Notes: a model not told the origin generated them from the sequence alone. Shown: positions 18,466-27,696, numbered from the stretch's first letter. The stretch is 64,000 nt of DNA from Haematobacter missouriensis (GCF_000740775.1 NZ_JFGS01000006.1:1-64000), one strand, 5' to 3'. Numbers and translations: made by a program.

Positions 18466-20043
18466 ATGCCGTATCGGAAGTTCATGCCGCAGCTCGCCCG
18501 CCCCGTGCTTAGCGCGGCGGCGATCCTCATGGCAACCACGCTCGCCGCGCGGGCAGATCTGACCCCGGCAGGACTGTGGCAGGACTGGCAGGCGCAGGCG
18601 CACGCCGCGGGTCAGGAACTCTCGGCTGGGAATACGGCGGAAGCGGCCGGGACGCTCACACTCACGGATGTCGCCTTCAGCGCGATGCACGGGTCGGACC
18701 GGGTCAGCGGAACCATCCCGCAGATCGCCCTGACCGGCGCGGGCGGCGGCGTCGACGTCACCTTCAGCCCCGAATATCCCGTTCTGGTGGAGAGTACTCT
18801 CCCCCCCGATCCCGAGGCGCTTGCCGATGGGGAGGATGAGGCCGTGCCGACACGGATGACACTTCTCATCAGCCATCCCGGCCTCGCTCTCCATGCCACG
18901 GGCCAGCCCGAGGACGTCACTTACCAGATGACCATGCCCAACCTCACCGCCACGCTGCAGGAGATGGAAAGTGGCGAGACGGTGGACGGATCGCTCGCTC
19001 TTCAGATGACGGCAAGCGGTATCACGGGCACCTACCGCATCACCGGTGCCGCCAACACGGACCACGAGATCGACACTCGGACGCAGGTGGAGGCCGCCGG
19101 CCTTACCCTTTCCCAGAGCGGACCCGAAGGGGAGGAGGCGATGACCGACGGCCCCGGCGGAAACTATCAGATGGTGCTGTCCGCCCAGTCGATCGAAACC
19201 CGGTCCACCGGGGCGCTGCCGGTGATCGCCGGTGGCGCGACCTTCGCCGACCTGATCCGCCTTTCCGCCAGCGGGACTCTGAGTCACGGACCGGTGAGCC
19301 TGACACTCACCGAAACCGATCCGGAAGGCCAGCCGCGGATCGTGGAGGCGACAGCCGAGCGCGGCAGCGCGGATTACGCGCTCACCCACGGGCAGGTCGC
19401 CTACAAGGGGGAGACAGAGGCCGGGCGGCTTAGCGTCAGCGGCGGGCCGGAAGCGCCCCCGATGTCGCTCACCGCGGACCGTGCGAATTTCGACGCGGCC
19501 TTTCCCGCGCGGGTCGCGGAGGCCGCCGAACCCTTCCGCTTCATGAGCAGGCTGGAAGGGGTGCGTGCGGACGACCTGCTGTGGCAACAGGTCGATCCCA
19601 CCGGCATTCTGCCGCGCGACCCCGCGCTGGTCTCGCTCGCGCTCTCAGGGACCATGCGCTGGCTGGCCAACCCGTCCGACCCGTCAGCCATGGCCGAGGC
19701 GCCGTATCAGTTCGAGACGGTGAATATCGACGATCTGGACATTTCCGCCATCGGCGCGGGAGTGAAGGGGCGCGGCAGCTTCACCATCGACAACAGCGAC
19801 CTGACGACATGGGACGGCCTGCCGAAACCCGTGGGTGGGCTGGACCTGACGATCCGTGGCAGCGATCAGGCCATGGACAAGCTCGTACAGCTCGGCCTGC
19901 TCGCGCCCCAACAGGCGATGGTCGCGAAGATGATGCTGCAGGGATTCTCCCGCCCAGGACCGGAACCCGGCACGCTGACGACCCGCATCGAACTGACCCA
20001 GAGCGGGTCGATCCGCGCCAATGGCAAGGGCCTGCTGCCCTGA
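18466..20043 (+). CDS. DUF2125-family exported protein
   Basis: A 525-residue protein with a signal peptide (AILMATTLAARA, ending near residue 30) and a large beta-rich body of alternating glycine/threonine strands (SLTLTETDPEG, YQMTMPNLTATLQ, GRGSFTIDNSDLTTW). This fits DUF2125, an alphaproteobacterial family resembling AsmA-like lipid-transfer or barrel-associated proteins in outline. Function is unknown. The start at 18466 was chosen for AAGGG eight bases upstream. In-frame ATGs at 18397 and 18430 are possible. Confidence 0.75.
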   Translation: MPYRKFMPQLARPVLSAAAILMATTLAARADLTPAGLWQDWQAQAHAAGQELSAGNTAEAAGTLTLTDVAFSAMHGSDRVSGTIPQIALTGAGGGVDVTFSPEYPVLVESTLPPDPEALADGEDEAVPTRMTLLISHPGLALHATGQPEDVTYQMTMPNLTATLQEMESGETVDGSLALQMTASGITGTYRITGAANTDHEIDTRTQVEAAGLTLSQSGPEGEEAMTDGPGGNYQMVLSAQSIETRSTGALPVIAGGATFADLIRLSASGTLSHGPVSLTLTETDPEGQPRIVEATAERGSADYALTHGQVAYKGETEAGRLSVSGGPEAPPMSLTADRANFDAAFPARVAEAAEPFRFMSRLEGVRADDLLWQQVDPTGILPRDPALVSLALSGTMRWLANPSDPSAMAEAPYQFETVNIDDLDISAIGAGVKGRGSFTIDNSDLTTWDGLPKPVGGLDLTIRGSDQAMDKLVQLGLLAPQQAMVAKMMLQGFSRPGPEPGTLTTRIELTQSGSIRANGKGLLP

Positions 20044-20103
20044 GCGCGCTTGCCCTCACGCCGGGGGTGGCCTACCTCAGAACGGTAATGGAGGCCCGAA
20101 AGA

Positions 20104-21444
20104 ATGGCGGATCTTGAGAAACTGACCGTGGCGGTGCTGGATGCGGCCCGCCGCGCAGGGGCAGAGGCGGCGGACGCCCTGGCCGTGGACGGCTCCAGCG
20201 TGGAGGTGGATGTCCGTCACGGGCGGCTGGAGCAGGCGTCCCGCTCCGACGGGGTGGAGATCGGCCTCCGTGTGCTGATCGGCAAGCGGCAGGCCTGTGT
20301 CTCCGCCTCCGATGTCAGTGCGCGCACGCTGGATGAGATCGCCGAACGCGCCGTCGCCATGGCGCGCGCCGCGCCGGAGGACCGCTGGATCGGACTCGCG
20401 GAGCCCGGGCAACTGGCGCGGGACTGGGACACGGCGGCGCTGGAGCTTTCGGCGGAGGAGGAACCACCTACCCCCGCCGATCTCGAAAACCGCGCGAGAG
20501 AGGCGGAGGCCGCAGCGCTCTCGCACAACGGTATCGAACAGGCGGAAAGCTCTGCCACGGCGGGGGTGCGCCGCATCCATCTGGCCACGAGCAACGGGTT
20601 CTCGGGGGGCTATGCGCGGTCCTGGCATTCCCTCTCCTGCCTCGCCATCACCGGGACGGGCACCGGCATGGAGCGGGATTACTATGCCGACAGCCGCGTC
20701 CGACTGGCCGACATGGACAGCGCCGAAACCGTAGGCCGCATCGCGGCGGAACGGACGCTCGACCGTGCTCGCCCGCGGAAACCGGCGACGGGCATGTTCC
20801 CGGTGCTGTTCGACGAGCGGATTTCCAGCTCGCTCATCGGGCACCTGCTGGAGGCGGTGAACGGCAGCGCCATCGCCCGCGGTTCTTCCTGGCTGCGGAA
20901 TGCACTGGGAGAGGTCGTGCTGCCGGAAGCAATGAGCCTGACCGAAGACCCGCTCCGGCCAGGTGTTTTCGGCTCCCGCCCCTTCGATGCGGAGGGTCTG
21001 CCGGCCCGCTCCCGCCAGATCGTGCGTGACGGGGTGCTGACGGGCTGGACGCTGGATCTCGCTACGGGGCGGCAGCTCGGCATGGAGAGCACGGGGAACG
21101 CCGTGCGCGGCACCAGCGCGCCCCCCTCTCCCGGCGTCACCAACGTCACGCTGAGCCAGGGGCAGGCCACGCGCGACGAGTTGCTTGCCGCCATGGGAAC
21201 CGGGCTTCTGGTTACCTCCTTCATCGGGGCCACGATCAATCCCAATACGGGGGATTATTCGCGCGGCGCATCGGGATTCTGGGTGGAGGGCGGCCAGATC
21301 GCCTATCCGGTGAACGAATGCACGATCGCGGGCAATCTGCGCGACATGCTGGCGCGGATCGTTCCGGCCAACGACGCGCGCACTCACCTGTCGCGCGTTG
21401 TGCCGAGCCTTTTCGTCGGGGAAATGACGGTTGCCGGATCATGA
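20104..21444 (+). CDS. pmbA: TldE/PmbA metallopeptidase subunit
   Basis: A 446-residue protein matching TldE (PmbA), the partner of the zinc protease TldD in degrading or maturing peptides such as microcin B17 and CcdA. It shows the family's start (VAVLDAARRAGAEAADALAV, VEVDVRHGRLEQASRSDGVEIGLRV), VLFDERISSSLIGHL, GTSAPPSPGVTNV and the C-terminal GEMTVAG. TldE lacks the HExxxH zinc site, which is consistent here. tldD is not in the window. The 3' end overlaps the cysQ-like gene by 14 bases. Confidence 0.9.
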   Translation: MADLEKLTVAVLDAARRAGAEAADALAVDGSSVEVDVRHGRLEQASRSDGVEIGLRVLIGKRQACVSASDVSARTLDEIAERAVAMARAAPEDRWIGLAEPGQLARDWDTAALELSAEEEPPTPADLENRAREAEAAALSHNGIEQAESSATAGVRRIHLATSNGFSGGYARSWHSLSCLAITGTGTGMERDYYADSRVRLADMDSAETVGRIAAERTLDRARPRKPATGMFPVLFDERISSSLIGHLLEAVNGSAIARGSSWLRNALGEVVLPEAMSLTEDPLRPGVFGSRPFDAEGLPARSRQIVRDGVLTGWTLDLATGRQLGMESTGNAVRGTSAPPSPGVTNVTLSQGQATRDELLAAMGTGLLVTSFIGATINPNTGDYSRGASGFWVEGGQIAYPVNECTIAGNLRDMLARIVPANDARTHLSRVVPSLFVGEMTVAGS

Positions 21445-22216
21445 CCTCACCCTTCTGATCGACGCGGCGCAACGAGCGGGCGAGATCTCTTCCCGCTACT
21501 GGCGCCGGGAGCCGGAGGCATGGGAAAAGCCGGGGGGCGCGGGGCCGGTGACCGAGGCCGATCTCGCCGTCAACCGGATGCTCCGGGAGCATCTGGCCAC
21601 GGCGCGCCCCGAGTACGGCTGGCTGTCTGAGGAAAGCGACGACAACGAGGCCCGCCTCGGCGCGCGGCGGGTGTTCATCGTCGATCCCATCGACGGCACA
21701 CGCTCCTTCATGGCGGGAGAGCCGAGCTTTGCCCACTCCATCGCCGTAGCAGAGGAAGGGCGCGTGATCGCGGGCGTCGTATATCTTCCGCAGATGTCCG
21801 CGCTCTATACCGCCACAGCCGAGGGACCGGCGGCACTGAACGGCGTGCCCATCGGGGCAAGCGGGCGGACGGATCCGTCTGGCGGGACGATCCTCGCGAC
21901 CCGGCCCGTGCTTCAATCGGGCATGTGGCGGGGTGGATTGATCCCGCCTATGCGGCAGGTATTCCGCGCCTCCATCGCCTTTCGCCTCTGCCTGATCGCG
22001 GAGGGGCGGTTCGACGCTCTGGTCGTGCTTCGCGACACCTGGGAATGGGATATGGCAGCAGGTGCGCTGATCGCCGCACGGGCGGGTGCCGTGGTGACGG
22101 ATCGGCGTGGAGAGCAGCCAAGGTTCAACCGGCGGGTGCCGCTCGTGGCCGGCATCGTCGCCGCTTCCCCCGAATTGCAGGGCAAGTTGCTGGACGGGCT
22201 TGTGCCCCATCCGTGA
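21431..22216 (+). CDS. Inositol-monophosphatase-fold phosphatase, CysQ/3'(2'),5'-bisphosphate nucleotidase-like
   Basis: A 261-residue metal-dependent phosphatase. Motifs: EESDDN, DPIDGTRSFMAGEPSFAHSIA (metal-binding Asp residues) and WEWDMAAGALIAARAGA. The family includes PAP phosphatase CysQ and inositol monophosphatases. The substrate is not fixed by sequence. The only reasonable start is TTG at 21431, with GGGGAAA upstream and a 14-base overlap with pmbA. An ATG at 21441 is out of frame. This rare start suggests coupling to pmbA and low expression. Confidence 0.82.
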   Translation: MPDHDLTLLIDAAQRAGEISSRYWRREPEAWEKPGGAGPVTEADLAVNRMLREHLATARPEYGWLSEESDDNEARLGARRVFIVDPIDGTRSFMAGEPSFAHSIAVAEEGRVIAGVVYLPQMSALYTATAEGPAALNGVPIGASGRTDPSGGTILATRPVLQSGMWRGGLIPPMRQVFRASIAFRLCLIAEGRFDALVVLRDTWEWDMAAGALIAARAGAVVTDRRGEQPRFNRRVPLVAGIVAASPELQGKLLDGLVPHP

Positions 22217-22289
22217 ACCGGCCTCCCTTGAGGCCCGCGGGTACATGTCGTAACTTCCGCCATCCTCAACAAGCGTGGAAGGACCGCCC

Positions 22290-22532
22290 ATGCAACGCCT
22301 GCACCTCGTGTTCGGGGGAGAGCTCAAAGATGTCTCCTCAACCGTTTTCAGCGATGTGAAGGCGATTGATATCGTCGGCATCTTCCCGGACTACGCTTCC
22401 GCCTATTCGGCATGGAAATCGGCCGCACAACGCACGGTGGACGAAGCCCAAACCCGCTACTTCATCGCGCATCTCCATCGCCTGCGCGATGAGGAGCGGG
22501 AAACGAGCACGACTGAGGAGCTCGGTGGCTGA
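22290..22532 (+). CDS. DUF4170 domain small protein
   Basis: An 80-residue protein with the DUF4170 pattern: RLHLVFGGELKDVSSTVF, VDIVGIFPDYASAYSAW-like (here IDIVGIFPDYASAYSAWKSA) and TRYFIAHLHRLRDE. This family sits beside kdtA/lpxK in alphaproteobacteria and has no known function. GGAAGGA lies just upstream of the start. The stop overlaps the GTG start of the KdtA-like gene by eight bases. Confidence 0.85.
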   Translation: MQRLHLVFGGELKDVSSTVFSDVKAIDIVGIFPDYASAYSAWKSAAQRTVDEAQTRYFIAHLHRLRDEERETSTTEELGG

Positions 22533-23808
22533 CCCCGGCGCACAGGCTTCACGGACGGAAAGTGTTCCTTCCGCCACGGCGGATGCCAAACCGATAGCCA
22601 CCGGGAAAACCGGCGGATCCTTTGCGCTGCGCACCTATCTGCGGATCGGAGCGCCCCCGCCGCCCGGCGCTTCGGACGCGGGGGCACTTCCCGCACGGCC
22701 TGAGGGGACTGTCCTGTGGCTCCATCTGGCCTCCGCCGGCCATCGGGCCGCGGCCGATGAGCTTGTCCGCCGCCTCCGCCGCGTTCGTCCTGCTGTGCAG
22801 GTGGTGATGACGGGCGAAGAAACCGGCACGTCGAGCCCCCAGACGGAGGCCGCGGCCTCCCGGTTTCTGGAACACTGGCAGCCCGGACTGATCGTTCTTG
22901 TCGGCGGAGAGCTGGTTCCCGCGGTAATCGATGCCGGTCATCGTCGCGGAACCCCGATCATCGTGATCGATGGGGTGAGAGCGCCCGCACGGGGCGGCTG
23001 GCGCTGGTGGCCCGGTGTTTCCCGCGCAATGCTTCGTCGGATCTCCAGGATACTGGTGCAGGACGATGCGGCGCTCCGGGACTGGCGGCGCATGGGGGCG
23101 CGCCCAGACCAGGTGGAGGTCTCGGGCCGCCTGGAAGAGGGGCACGGCGCGCTTCCCTGCACCGAGGCGGAGCGTGACGATCTCGCCCACACACTCCGCG
23201 CGCGGCCTGTCTGGCTCGCTATCGGCCTTCCCGAGGCGGAGGAGGCGGTGGCCATCGCCGCGCATCGTGCGGCTCTGGGGCTGCGGCACCGCCTCATGAT
23301 GATCGTCGTTCCCGAAGACCCGGAAAACGGCCCGACCCTTGCACGTCGCCTTCAGGACGACGGCTGGGACGTGGCGCTCCGCTCGCGCGAGGAGGAACCG
23401 GTGGAGGCAGAGCAGATCTATATCGCGGATACGGAGGGGGAGCTTGGCCTGTGGTATCGTCTTGCCCCTGTGACCTATTTCGGCGGCACGCTTTCGGGCA
23501 AGGGCAAGCCGCGACATCCTTATGAGGCCGCTGCACTCGGCTCCGCCATCCTGCACGGACCCAAGACCGACCCCCATACGGCGGCCTATGCCAGGCTGGG
23601 GCGTGGCGGCGCGGCGCGGGTCCTGCGGGGAGCGCCGGAATTCGGTAGCGCACTCAGCGAACTGCTAGCTCCCGACCGGGCGGCGCAGCTGGCTCACAAT
23701 GCATGGGAAGTGACATCCAGCGGTGCCGAGGTCACCGATCGGGTCGTGGAGCTTCTGCTCCGCATGCTTGATGAGGCTGCGGCGGCAGAGATCGGTGGAG
23801 CGGGATGA
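22525..23808 (+). CDS. KdtA/WaaA-family glycosyltransferase with altered active site
   Basis: A 427-residue protein related to Kdo transferase, which adds Kdo to lipid IVA. Family landmarks: WLHLASAGH (canonical W.HxxSxGE), [52 protein letters not shown]. The catalytic glutamate of the SxGE motif is a histidine here, and the usual N-terminal membrane anchor is missing. The start is GTG at 22525 with GAGGAG upstream. Lies between DUF4170 and lpxK, and its stop overlaps the lpxK start. It could be a paralogue with a different or lost activity. A true kdtA would then be elsewhere. Confidence 0.8.
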   Translation: MADPGAQASRTESVPSATADAKPIATGKTGGSFALRTYLRIGAPPPPGASDAGALPARPEGTVLWLHLASAGHRAAADELVRRLRRVRPAVQVVMTGEETGTSSPQTEAAASRFLEHWQPGLIVLVGGELVPAVIDAGHRRGTPIIVIDGVRAPARGGWRWWPGVSRAMLRRISRILVQDDAALRDWRRMGARPDQVEVSGRLEEGHGALPCTEAERDDLAHTLRARPVWLAIGLPEAEEAVAIAAHRAALGLRHRLMMIVVPEDPENGPTLARRLQDDGWDVALRSREEEPVEAEQIYIADTEGELGLWYRLAPVTYFGGTLSGKGKPRHPYEAAALGSAILHGPKTDPHTAAYARLGRGGAARVLRGAPEFGSALSELLAPDRAAQLAHNAWEVTSSGAEVTDRVVELLLRMLDEAAAAEIGGAG

Positions 23809-24800
23809 TGCAGGCACCGAGGTTCTGGTTTACCGCGCCGGATCGCCTGGACTGGCGGGCGCGGCTCCTCGCCCCGCTGGGCTGCGTCTACGCCTCCGCC
23901 ACTGCGCGGCGTGTCGCGCGTCCCCCCGAGCTTCGACCGGATGTCCCGGTGATCTGCGTGGGCAATATCAACGCGGGCGGCACGGGAAAGACGCCGACCG
24001 TTATCGCCCTTCTTCAGCGTCTGGCTGAGCGCGGCGTCACGGCAGGCGTGGTGTCCCGCGGCTATGGAGGCAGACTTCCCGGGCCGGGCCGGGTCGATCC
24101 CGCCCGCCATAGGGCAGAGGAGGTGGGTGACGAGCCCCTGCTGCTCGCCGCCTTCGGGCCGGTCTGGGTTGCACGCGACAGAGCGGCAGGGGTAAGGGCG
24201 GCCATCGAGAGCGGAATGAAGGCCGTGCTGCTGGACGACGGATTGCAGAACCCTGCCGTTGCCAAGTCGCTCTCCCTCGTGGTCGCCGATGCGGCGACGG
24301 GGTTTGGCAATGGCCGCGTCCTGCCCGCCGGGCCGCTCCGTGAGCCGGTGGCGATAGGGTTGAAGCGGGCGAACCTGCTGCTGACGATCGGCGATGCCGC
24401 AGCGCAGGCACGGTTCGATGGGCGATGGGGGGCGGATATCCCTGTGCCCCGGCTGCGCGGCGCACTGATCCCGCTTCAGACCGGGATGGACTGGGCAGGG
24501 CTTCGCGTTCTGGCCTTTGCGGGGATCGGACGACCTGAAAAGTTCTTCGCTACCCTGCGCTCGCTTGGTGCGGAGATCGTGCGGGCGGAGGCTCTGCCGG
24601 ATCATGCAGCCTTTTCCGCTCCCCTGCTCAACCGGTTGGAGTCGGATGCACGTGCAGGAGGATTGCAGCTCGTCACGACGGAAAAGGACGCGGCACGGTT
24701 GCCTGCCTCCTTCCGCTCCAGCGTGCTCACCCTGCCCGTTCGCCTTGTACTGGAGGACTGGGAGCCGCTGGATGCGGCCCTCGATCGGATCGGCCTTTAG
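23805..24800 (+). CDS. lpxK: Tetraacyldisaccharide 4'-kinase
   Basis: A 331-residue inner-membrane-associated P-loop kinase. P-loop [12 protein letters not shown] near residue 54, then [15 protein letters not shown] and [10 protein letters not shown] (typical LpxK landmarks), with a C-terminal TEKDAARLP. It phosphorylates the lipid A disaccharide at the 4' position. It overlaps the KdtA-like gene by four bases. Its TAG stop codon (24798-24800) coincides with the first bases of the repeat array that follows. Confidence 0.93.
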   Translation: MMQAPRFWFTAPDRLDWRARLLAPLGCVYASATARRVARPPELRPDVPVICVGNINAGGTGKTPTVIALLQRLAERGVTAGVVSRGYGGRLPGPGRVDPARHRAEEVGDEPLLLAAFGPVWVARDRAAGVRAAIESGMKAVLLDDGLQNPAVAKSLSLVVADAATGFGNGRVLPAGPLREPVAIGLKRANLLLTIGDAAAQARFDGRWGADIPVPRLRGALIPLQTGMDWAGLRVLAFAGIGRPEKFFATLRSLGAEIVRAEALPDHAAFSAPLLNRLESDARAGGLQLVTTEKDAARLPASFRSSVLTLPVRLVLEDWEPLDAALDRIGL

Positions 24801-24963
24801 CAGGCTGCCGAAAAAGTCGGTCACCTCCCCAGGCTTGCGTCGAAAGCCAGAAAATGTGCCCCGTCACGGGCCAAAACTGGCGGTTTCCGGGGCGCATCTC
24901 AACATTGTGGGAAAGATCTCCGCCTCAGGGGGAATCGTGTAATGCTTTTTCAGCAGTCCGTTA
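24798..24963 (+). repeat. TA-bounded short inverted-repeat element, copy A (MITE-like)
   Basis: A non-coding element of about 165 bases. It begins TA-GCAGGCTGCCGAAAAAG and ends CTTTTTCAGCAGTCCGT-TA. The reverse complement of the right end (ACGGACTGCTGAAAAAG) matches the left end closely. A TA pair stands at each edge, as in elements that duplicate a TA target. The lpxK stop codon is made from its left edge. No reading frame is present. Confidence 0.75.
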
Positions 24964-25122
24964 GCGGGCTGCTGAAAACGTTCTAAAGTGTCATGCCACG
25001 CGCCGGAAATCGGCAATCAGCGCGGAAACGCCCGGAATTATATGGATTTTCGGCTGGATTTTCAGATGGCAAACGATTCCCGCCCCAACATAGGCAAAAA
25101 ATCCTTTTTCAGCAGTCCGTTA
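24962..25122 (+). repeat. TA-bounded inverted-repeat element, copy B
   Basis: Starts TA-GCGGGCTGCTGAAAAC and ends CTTTTTCAGCAGTCCGT-TA, with about 160 bases in all. It shares its left TA (24962-24963) with copy A and its right TA with copy C. The right 19 bases are identical to those of copy A. The inner part differs clearly from copy A. A CGCCGGAAATCGGCAATCAGC stretch near 25000-25021 recalls the solitary copy downstream of smr. Confidence 0.7.
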
Positions 25123-25282
25123 GCGGACCGCTAGGAAAGTCGCGGGCCTATCCAGCCATGCGTTGAAAACCAGAAAAGCGATCCGTTCACGAGCCCAAAC
25201 CCGCAGTTTCCGGTAGATCTTCAACCATATATGGAAGCTCTTCACAGTGGAGCAACCTCGGAAGCTTGTTTCAGCACCCGTA
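25121..25282 (+). repeat. TA-bounded inverted-repeat element, copy C
   Basis: Starts TA-GCGGACCGCTAGGAAAG and ends CTTGTTTCAGCACCCG-TA. Its interior aligns with copy A: AAGTCG, TGCGTYGAAA, CCAGAAAA, CGTTCACGRGCC, AAACYSGCRGTTTCCGG and AATCTTCAAC-like blocks occur in the same order. This shows they are diverged copies of one sequence and not chance hairpins. Confidence 0.68.
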
Positions 25283-25425
25283 GCAGGCTGCTGAAACAAG
25301 CTTCCAGAGCTATACTGGAGCGAAAATCGTTCGTGGTCTGCATACTTCGGGTCAGTCCTGGGCAGATTTCCCGATTTTCAGAGCACGTATGAGACTTCAG
25401 AACTCTTTCAACAGCCTGTCAGCTA
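25281..25425 (+). repeat. TA-bounded inverted-repeat element, copy D
   Basis: Starts TA-GCAGGCTGCTGAAACAAG and ends CTCTTTCAACAGCCTG plus a few bases before TA at 25424-25425. The final TA is part of the stop codon (TAG on the minus strand) of the MalY-like gene. Shares its left TA with copy C. No reading frame is present. Interior does not obviously match the other copies. Confidence 0.6.
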
Positions 25426-26613
25426 CTGGATATCGGCAAAGACGCGGCGGAGACGATCCACAGCCTCCTCCACCCGGCTGCGCGGCGTGGCGAGGTTGAA
25501 GCGGAGGAACCCGTCCCCCCCGCGCCCGAAGGTGGTGCCGTGGTTGGCCGCGATACCGGCCTCTCCTTCCACCCGCCGCAGCACTTCGGCCTCGGTCATG
25601 CCGAGACCGGAGAAATCCACCCAGGCAAGATAGGTCGCCTCCAGCGGCATGGAGAACAGGCCCGGAATAGCCGAAAGGCCCTCATCGAAAAGCCGGCGGT
25701 TACCGTCGATATAGGTCATCAGAGCATCCAGCCAGGCCGCCCCTTCTGGCGAATAGGCCGCGGTGGCCATGTGCAGACCGAAGCTGTTGGGCGAGATCCC
25801 CATCGCGCCCAACGTCTCCTGAAACTGCTTGCGCAGATGCGGGTCTGGAATAATCACATTGCCGGTATGAGAGCCGGCAATATTGAAGGTCTTCGTTGTC
25901 GCGGTCATCATCACCAGCCGGTCGAGGATGTCCGGCGCAGCCAGCGACATGACCGTATGCTTCTGCCCCGGATAGACCAGATCGTGGTGGATTTCATCGG
26001 AGATAAGGATCAGGCCGTGCCGCTTGGCGAAATCGGCAAATCCGCGCAACTCCTCCACCGTCCAGACACGACCGCCCGGATTGTGCGGCGAACAGAGGAT
26101 AAGCATCTTTTCCCGTCCGGTCATCCTGTCATCCGCAGCAGCGAAATCGGGCACGTAACGACCGTCGTCCAGTGCCAGCGGACATTCTACGACCTCTCTG
26201 CCGGCGGCGCGAATGACCCGGGCAAAGGCGTGGTACACCGGTGTGAACAGCACGACACCATCCCCGGGCTCCGTCCATGTCTGTACGCAGAGACCCGTGG
26301 CGTTCACCAGCCCGTGCGTGGTCGTGATCGCTTCCGCCGCGACATCCCAGTGGTGCCGTTCGGCCATCCACCAGCGGATCGCCTCAAGATAAGCCCCGTC
26401 ATCGCCGAAATAGCCATAGACACCATGCCTCGCCATGCTTTCGACCGCGCGCTGCACCGCTTCGGGCGGACGGAAATCCATGTCCGCCACCCACATCGCA
26501 ATGCCGCTATCGGCGGGCACCCCGTAGTTCCGGCTCATCATGTCCCACTTTGAGGAATGCGTGCCGCGGCGGTCGATTACCTCATCGAAATCTGGGGCAG
26601 AGGTCATGAGCAT
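25423..26613 (-). CDS. MalY/PatB-family PLP-dependent aminotransferase (C-S lyase)
   Basis: A 396-residue fold-type I PLP enzyme. The PLP lysine is Lys241 in TTKTFNIAGSHTGN. Other marks are SPHNPGGRVW, SDEIHHDLVY and the N-terminal SSKWDMM...MWVADMDF typical of MalY/PatB cystathionine beta-lyases. It probably cleaves C-S bonds of cystathionine or cysteine conjugates. An aminotransferase role is possible. It converges on lpxK across the repeat array and is divergent from the XdhC gene. Confidence 0.85.
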   Translation of the reverse strand: MLMTSAPDFDEVIDRRGTHSSKWDMMSRNYGVPADSGIAMWVADMDFRPPEAVQRAVESMARHGVYGYFGDDGAYLEAIRWWMAERHHWDVAAEAITTTHGLVNATGLCVQTWTEPGDGVVLFTPVYHAFARVIRAAGREVVECPLALDDGRYVPDFAAADDRMTGREKMLILCSPHNPGGRVWTVEELRGFADFAKRHGLILISDEIHHDLVYPGQKHTVMSLAAPDILDRLVMMTATTKTFNIAGSHTGNVIIPDPHLRKQFQETLGAMGISPNSFGLHMATAAYSPEGAAWLDALMTYIDGNRRLFDEGLSAIPGLFSMPLEATYLAWVDFSGLGMTEAEVLRRVEGEAGIAANHGTTFGRGGDGFLRFNLATPRSRVEEAVDRLRRVFADIQ

Positions 26614-26766
26614 CTCCTTTTCTGGGCCAAAGCCTTATCTCCGGGGTTTCGGCGTGCAACCCCCTATCCTCGGCGGCGAAAGAGAAAGTGGTGGCGATTT
26701 TCCGCGGCGTCCCCATATTTGCCGATACATGCGCCACCGAGCCGCCCGCTGATCAAGGAGCAAGCC

Positions 26767-27696
26767 ATGGCCGATACGATGTTTGCCAGTGCCCGAGCCG
26801 AAGACCCGCTGGCCTCGCTTTCCGCCGCACCGGAGGGTGCGCTTGCGATCATCACTCATGTGGAGGGGCCATCCTATCGGCCTGTCGGTGCGATGATGGC
26901 CGTGTTGCCGGGCGGCGGGCGCGTCGGAATGCTGTCCTCGGGCTGCATCGACGGCGATGTGGCGCTTCATGCTGCCGAAGCCATGGCGGATGGCTCTCCA
27001 CGCAGATTGCGCTACGGCGCGGGCTCGCCCTTCATGGACATAGAACTGCCCTGCGGAGGCGGGTTGGACATCCTGATCCTGCCTCGCCCTGATCGGGCAA
27101 CTCTTGCCCGGGCGGTGGCGGCGCGAGAGGCGCGCAAAACGATCTCTCTCGTGGTGGAGAGTGACGGAAGCATCATGGAAGAACCCGCGGGCAGCACCGC
27201 GACCGGGCTTGAGGGCGAGCGGTTCCACCTGTGCCTGACGCCGGAACTACGGTTTCTGGTGTTCGGTCGGGGGCCGGAGGCCGCCACTTTCGCAGCCTTC
27301 GTGCGAAGCGCGGGCTGGCCCATAGAGGCGTTTTCTCCGGACCCGGAGAGCCTCCTCGGTTCCGGGCTCGTCGTAACCTCCCTTCCGCGCCCGGTCATGC
27401 CCGATGTCGCGGTCGATCCGTGGACGGCAATCATCCTGTTCTTCCACGATCACGATTGGGAGCCCGAGATCCTGAAGGGTGCGCTGACCACAACGGCCTT
27501 CTATATCGGCGCTCTCGGGAGCCAGCGGGCACGGCGCGTGCGATCGGCAAGGATGCGCGAACTCGGAGTGAGCGAGGCGGATATTGCCCGGGCACGCGGC
27601 CCCGTCGGCCTCATCCCCTCAGCACGCGATCCCCGGACGCTGGCCGCGTCCGTTCTGGCGGAGGTGCTGGGAGAGGCGCAACGCATCACTCTCTGA
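26767..27696 (+). CDS. XdhC/CoxI-family molybdoenzyme accessory protein
   Basis: A 309-residue protein with the two usual parts: an N-terminal XdhC_CoxI domain (AIITHVEGPSYRPVGAMMAV, GMLSSGCIDGDV) and a C-terminal Rossmann-like XdhC domain (LRFLVFGRGPEA, AFYIGALGSQRARRVR). XdhC binds molybdenum cofactor and inserts its sulfurated form into xanthine dehydrogenase. No molybdoenzyme gene is nearby, so it may serve a distant partner. AAGGAG is followed by six bases and the ATG at 26767. Longer in-frame starts were rejected. Confidence 0.85.
   Translation: MADTMFASARAEDPLASLSAAPEGALAIITHVEGPSYRPVGAMMAVLPGGGRVGMLSSGCIDGDVALHAAEAMADGSPRRLRYGAGSPFMDIELPCGGGLDILILPRPDRATLARAVAAREARKTISLVVESDGSIMEEPAGSTATGLEGERFHLCLTPELRFLVFGRGPEAATFAAFVRSAGWPIEAFSPDPESLLGSGLVVTSLPRPVMPDVAVDPWTAIILFFHDHDWEPEILKGALTTTAFYIGALGSQRARRVRSARMRELGVSEADIARARGPVGLIPSARDPRTLAASVLAEVLGEAQRITL

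Noticed and set aside
24798-25425. CRISPR array
   Set aside because: Repeat units are inverted-repeat-ended 145-165 base elements with related interiors, not short direct repeats with unique spacers, and no cas gene is present.
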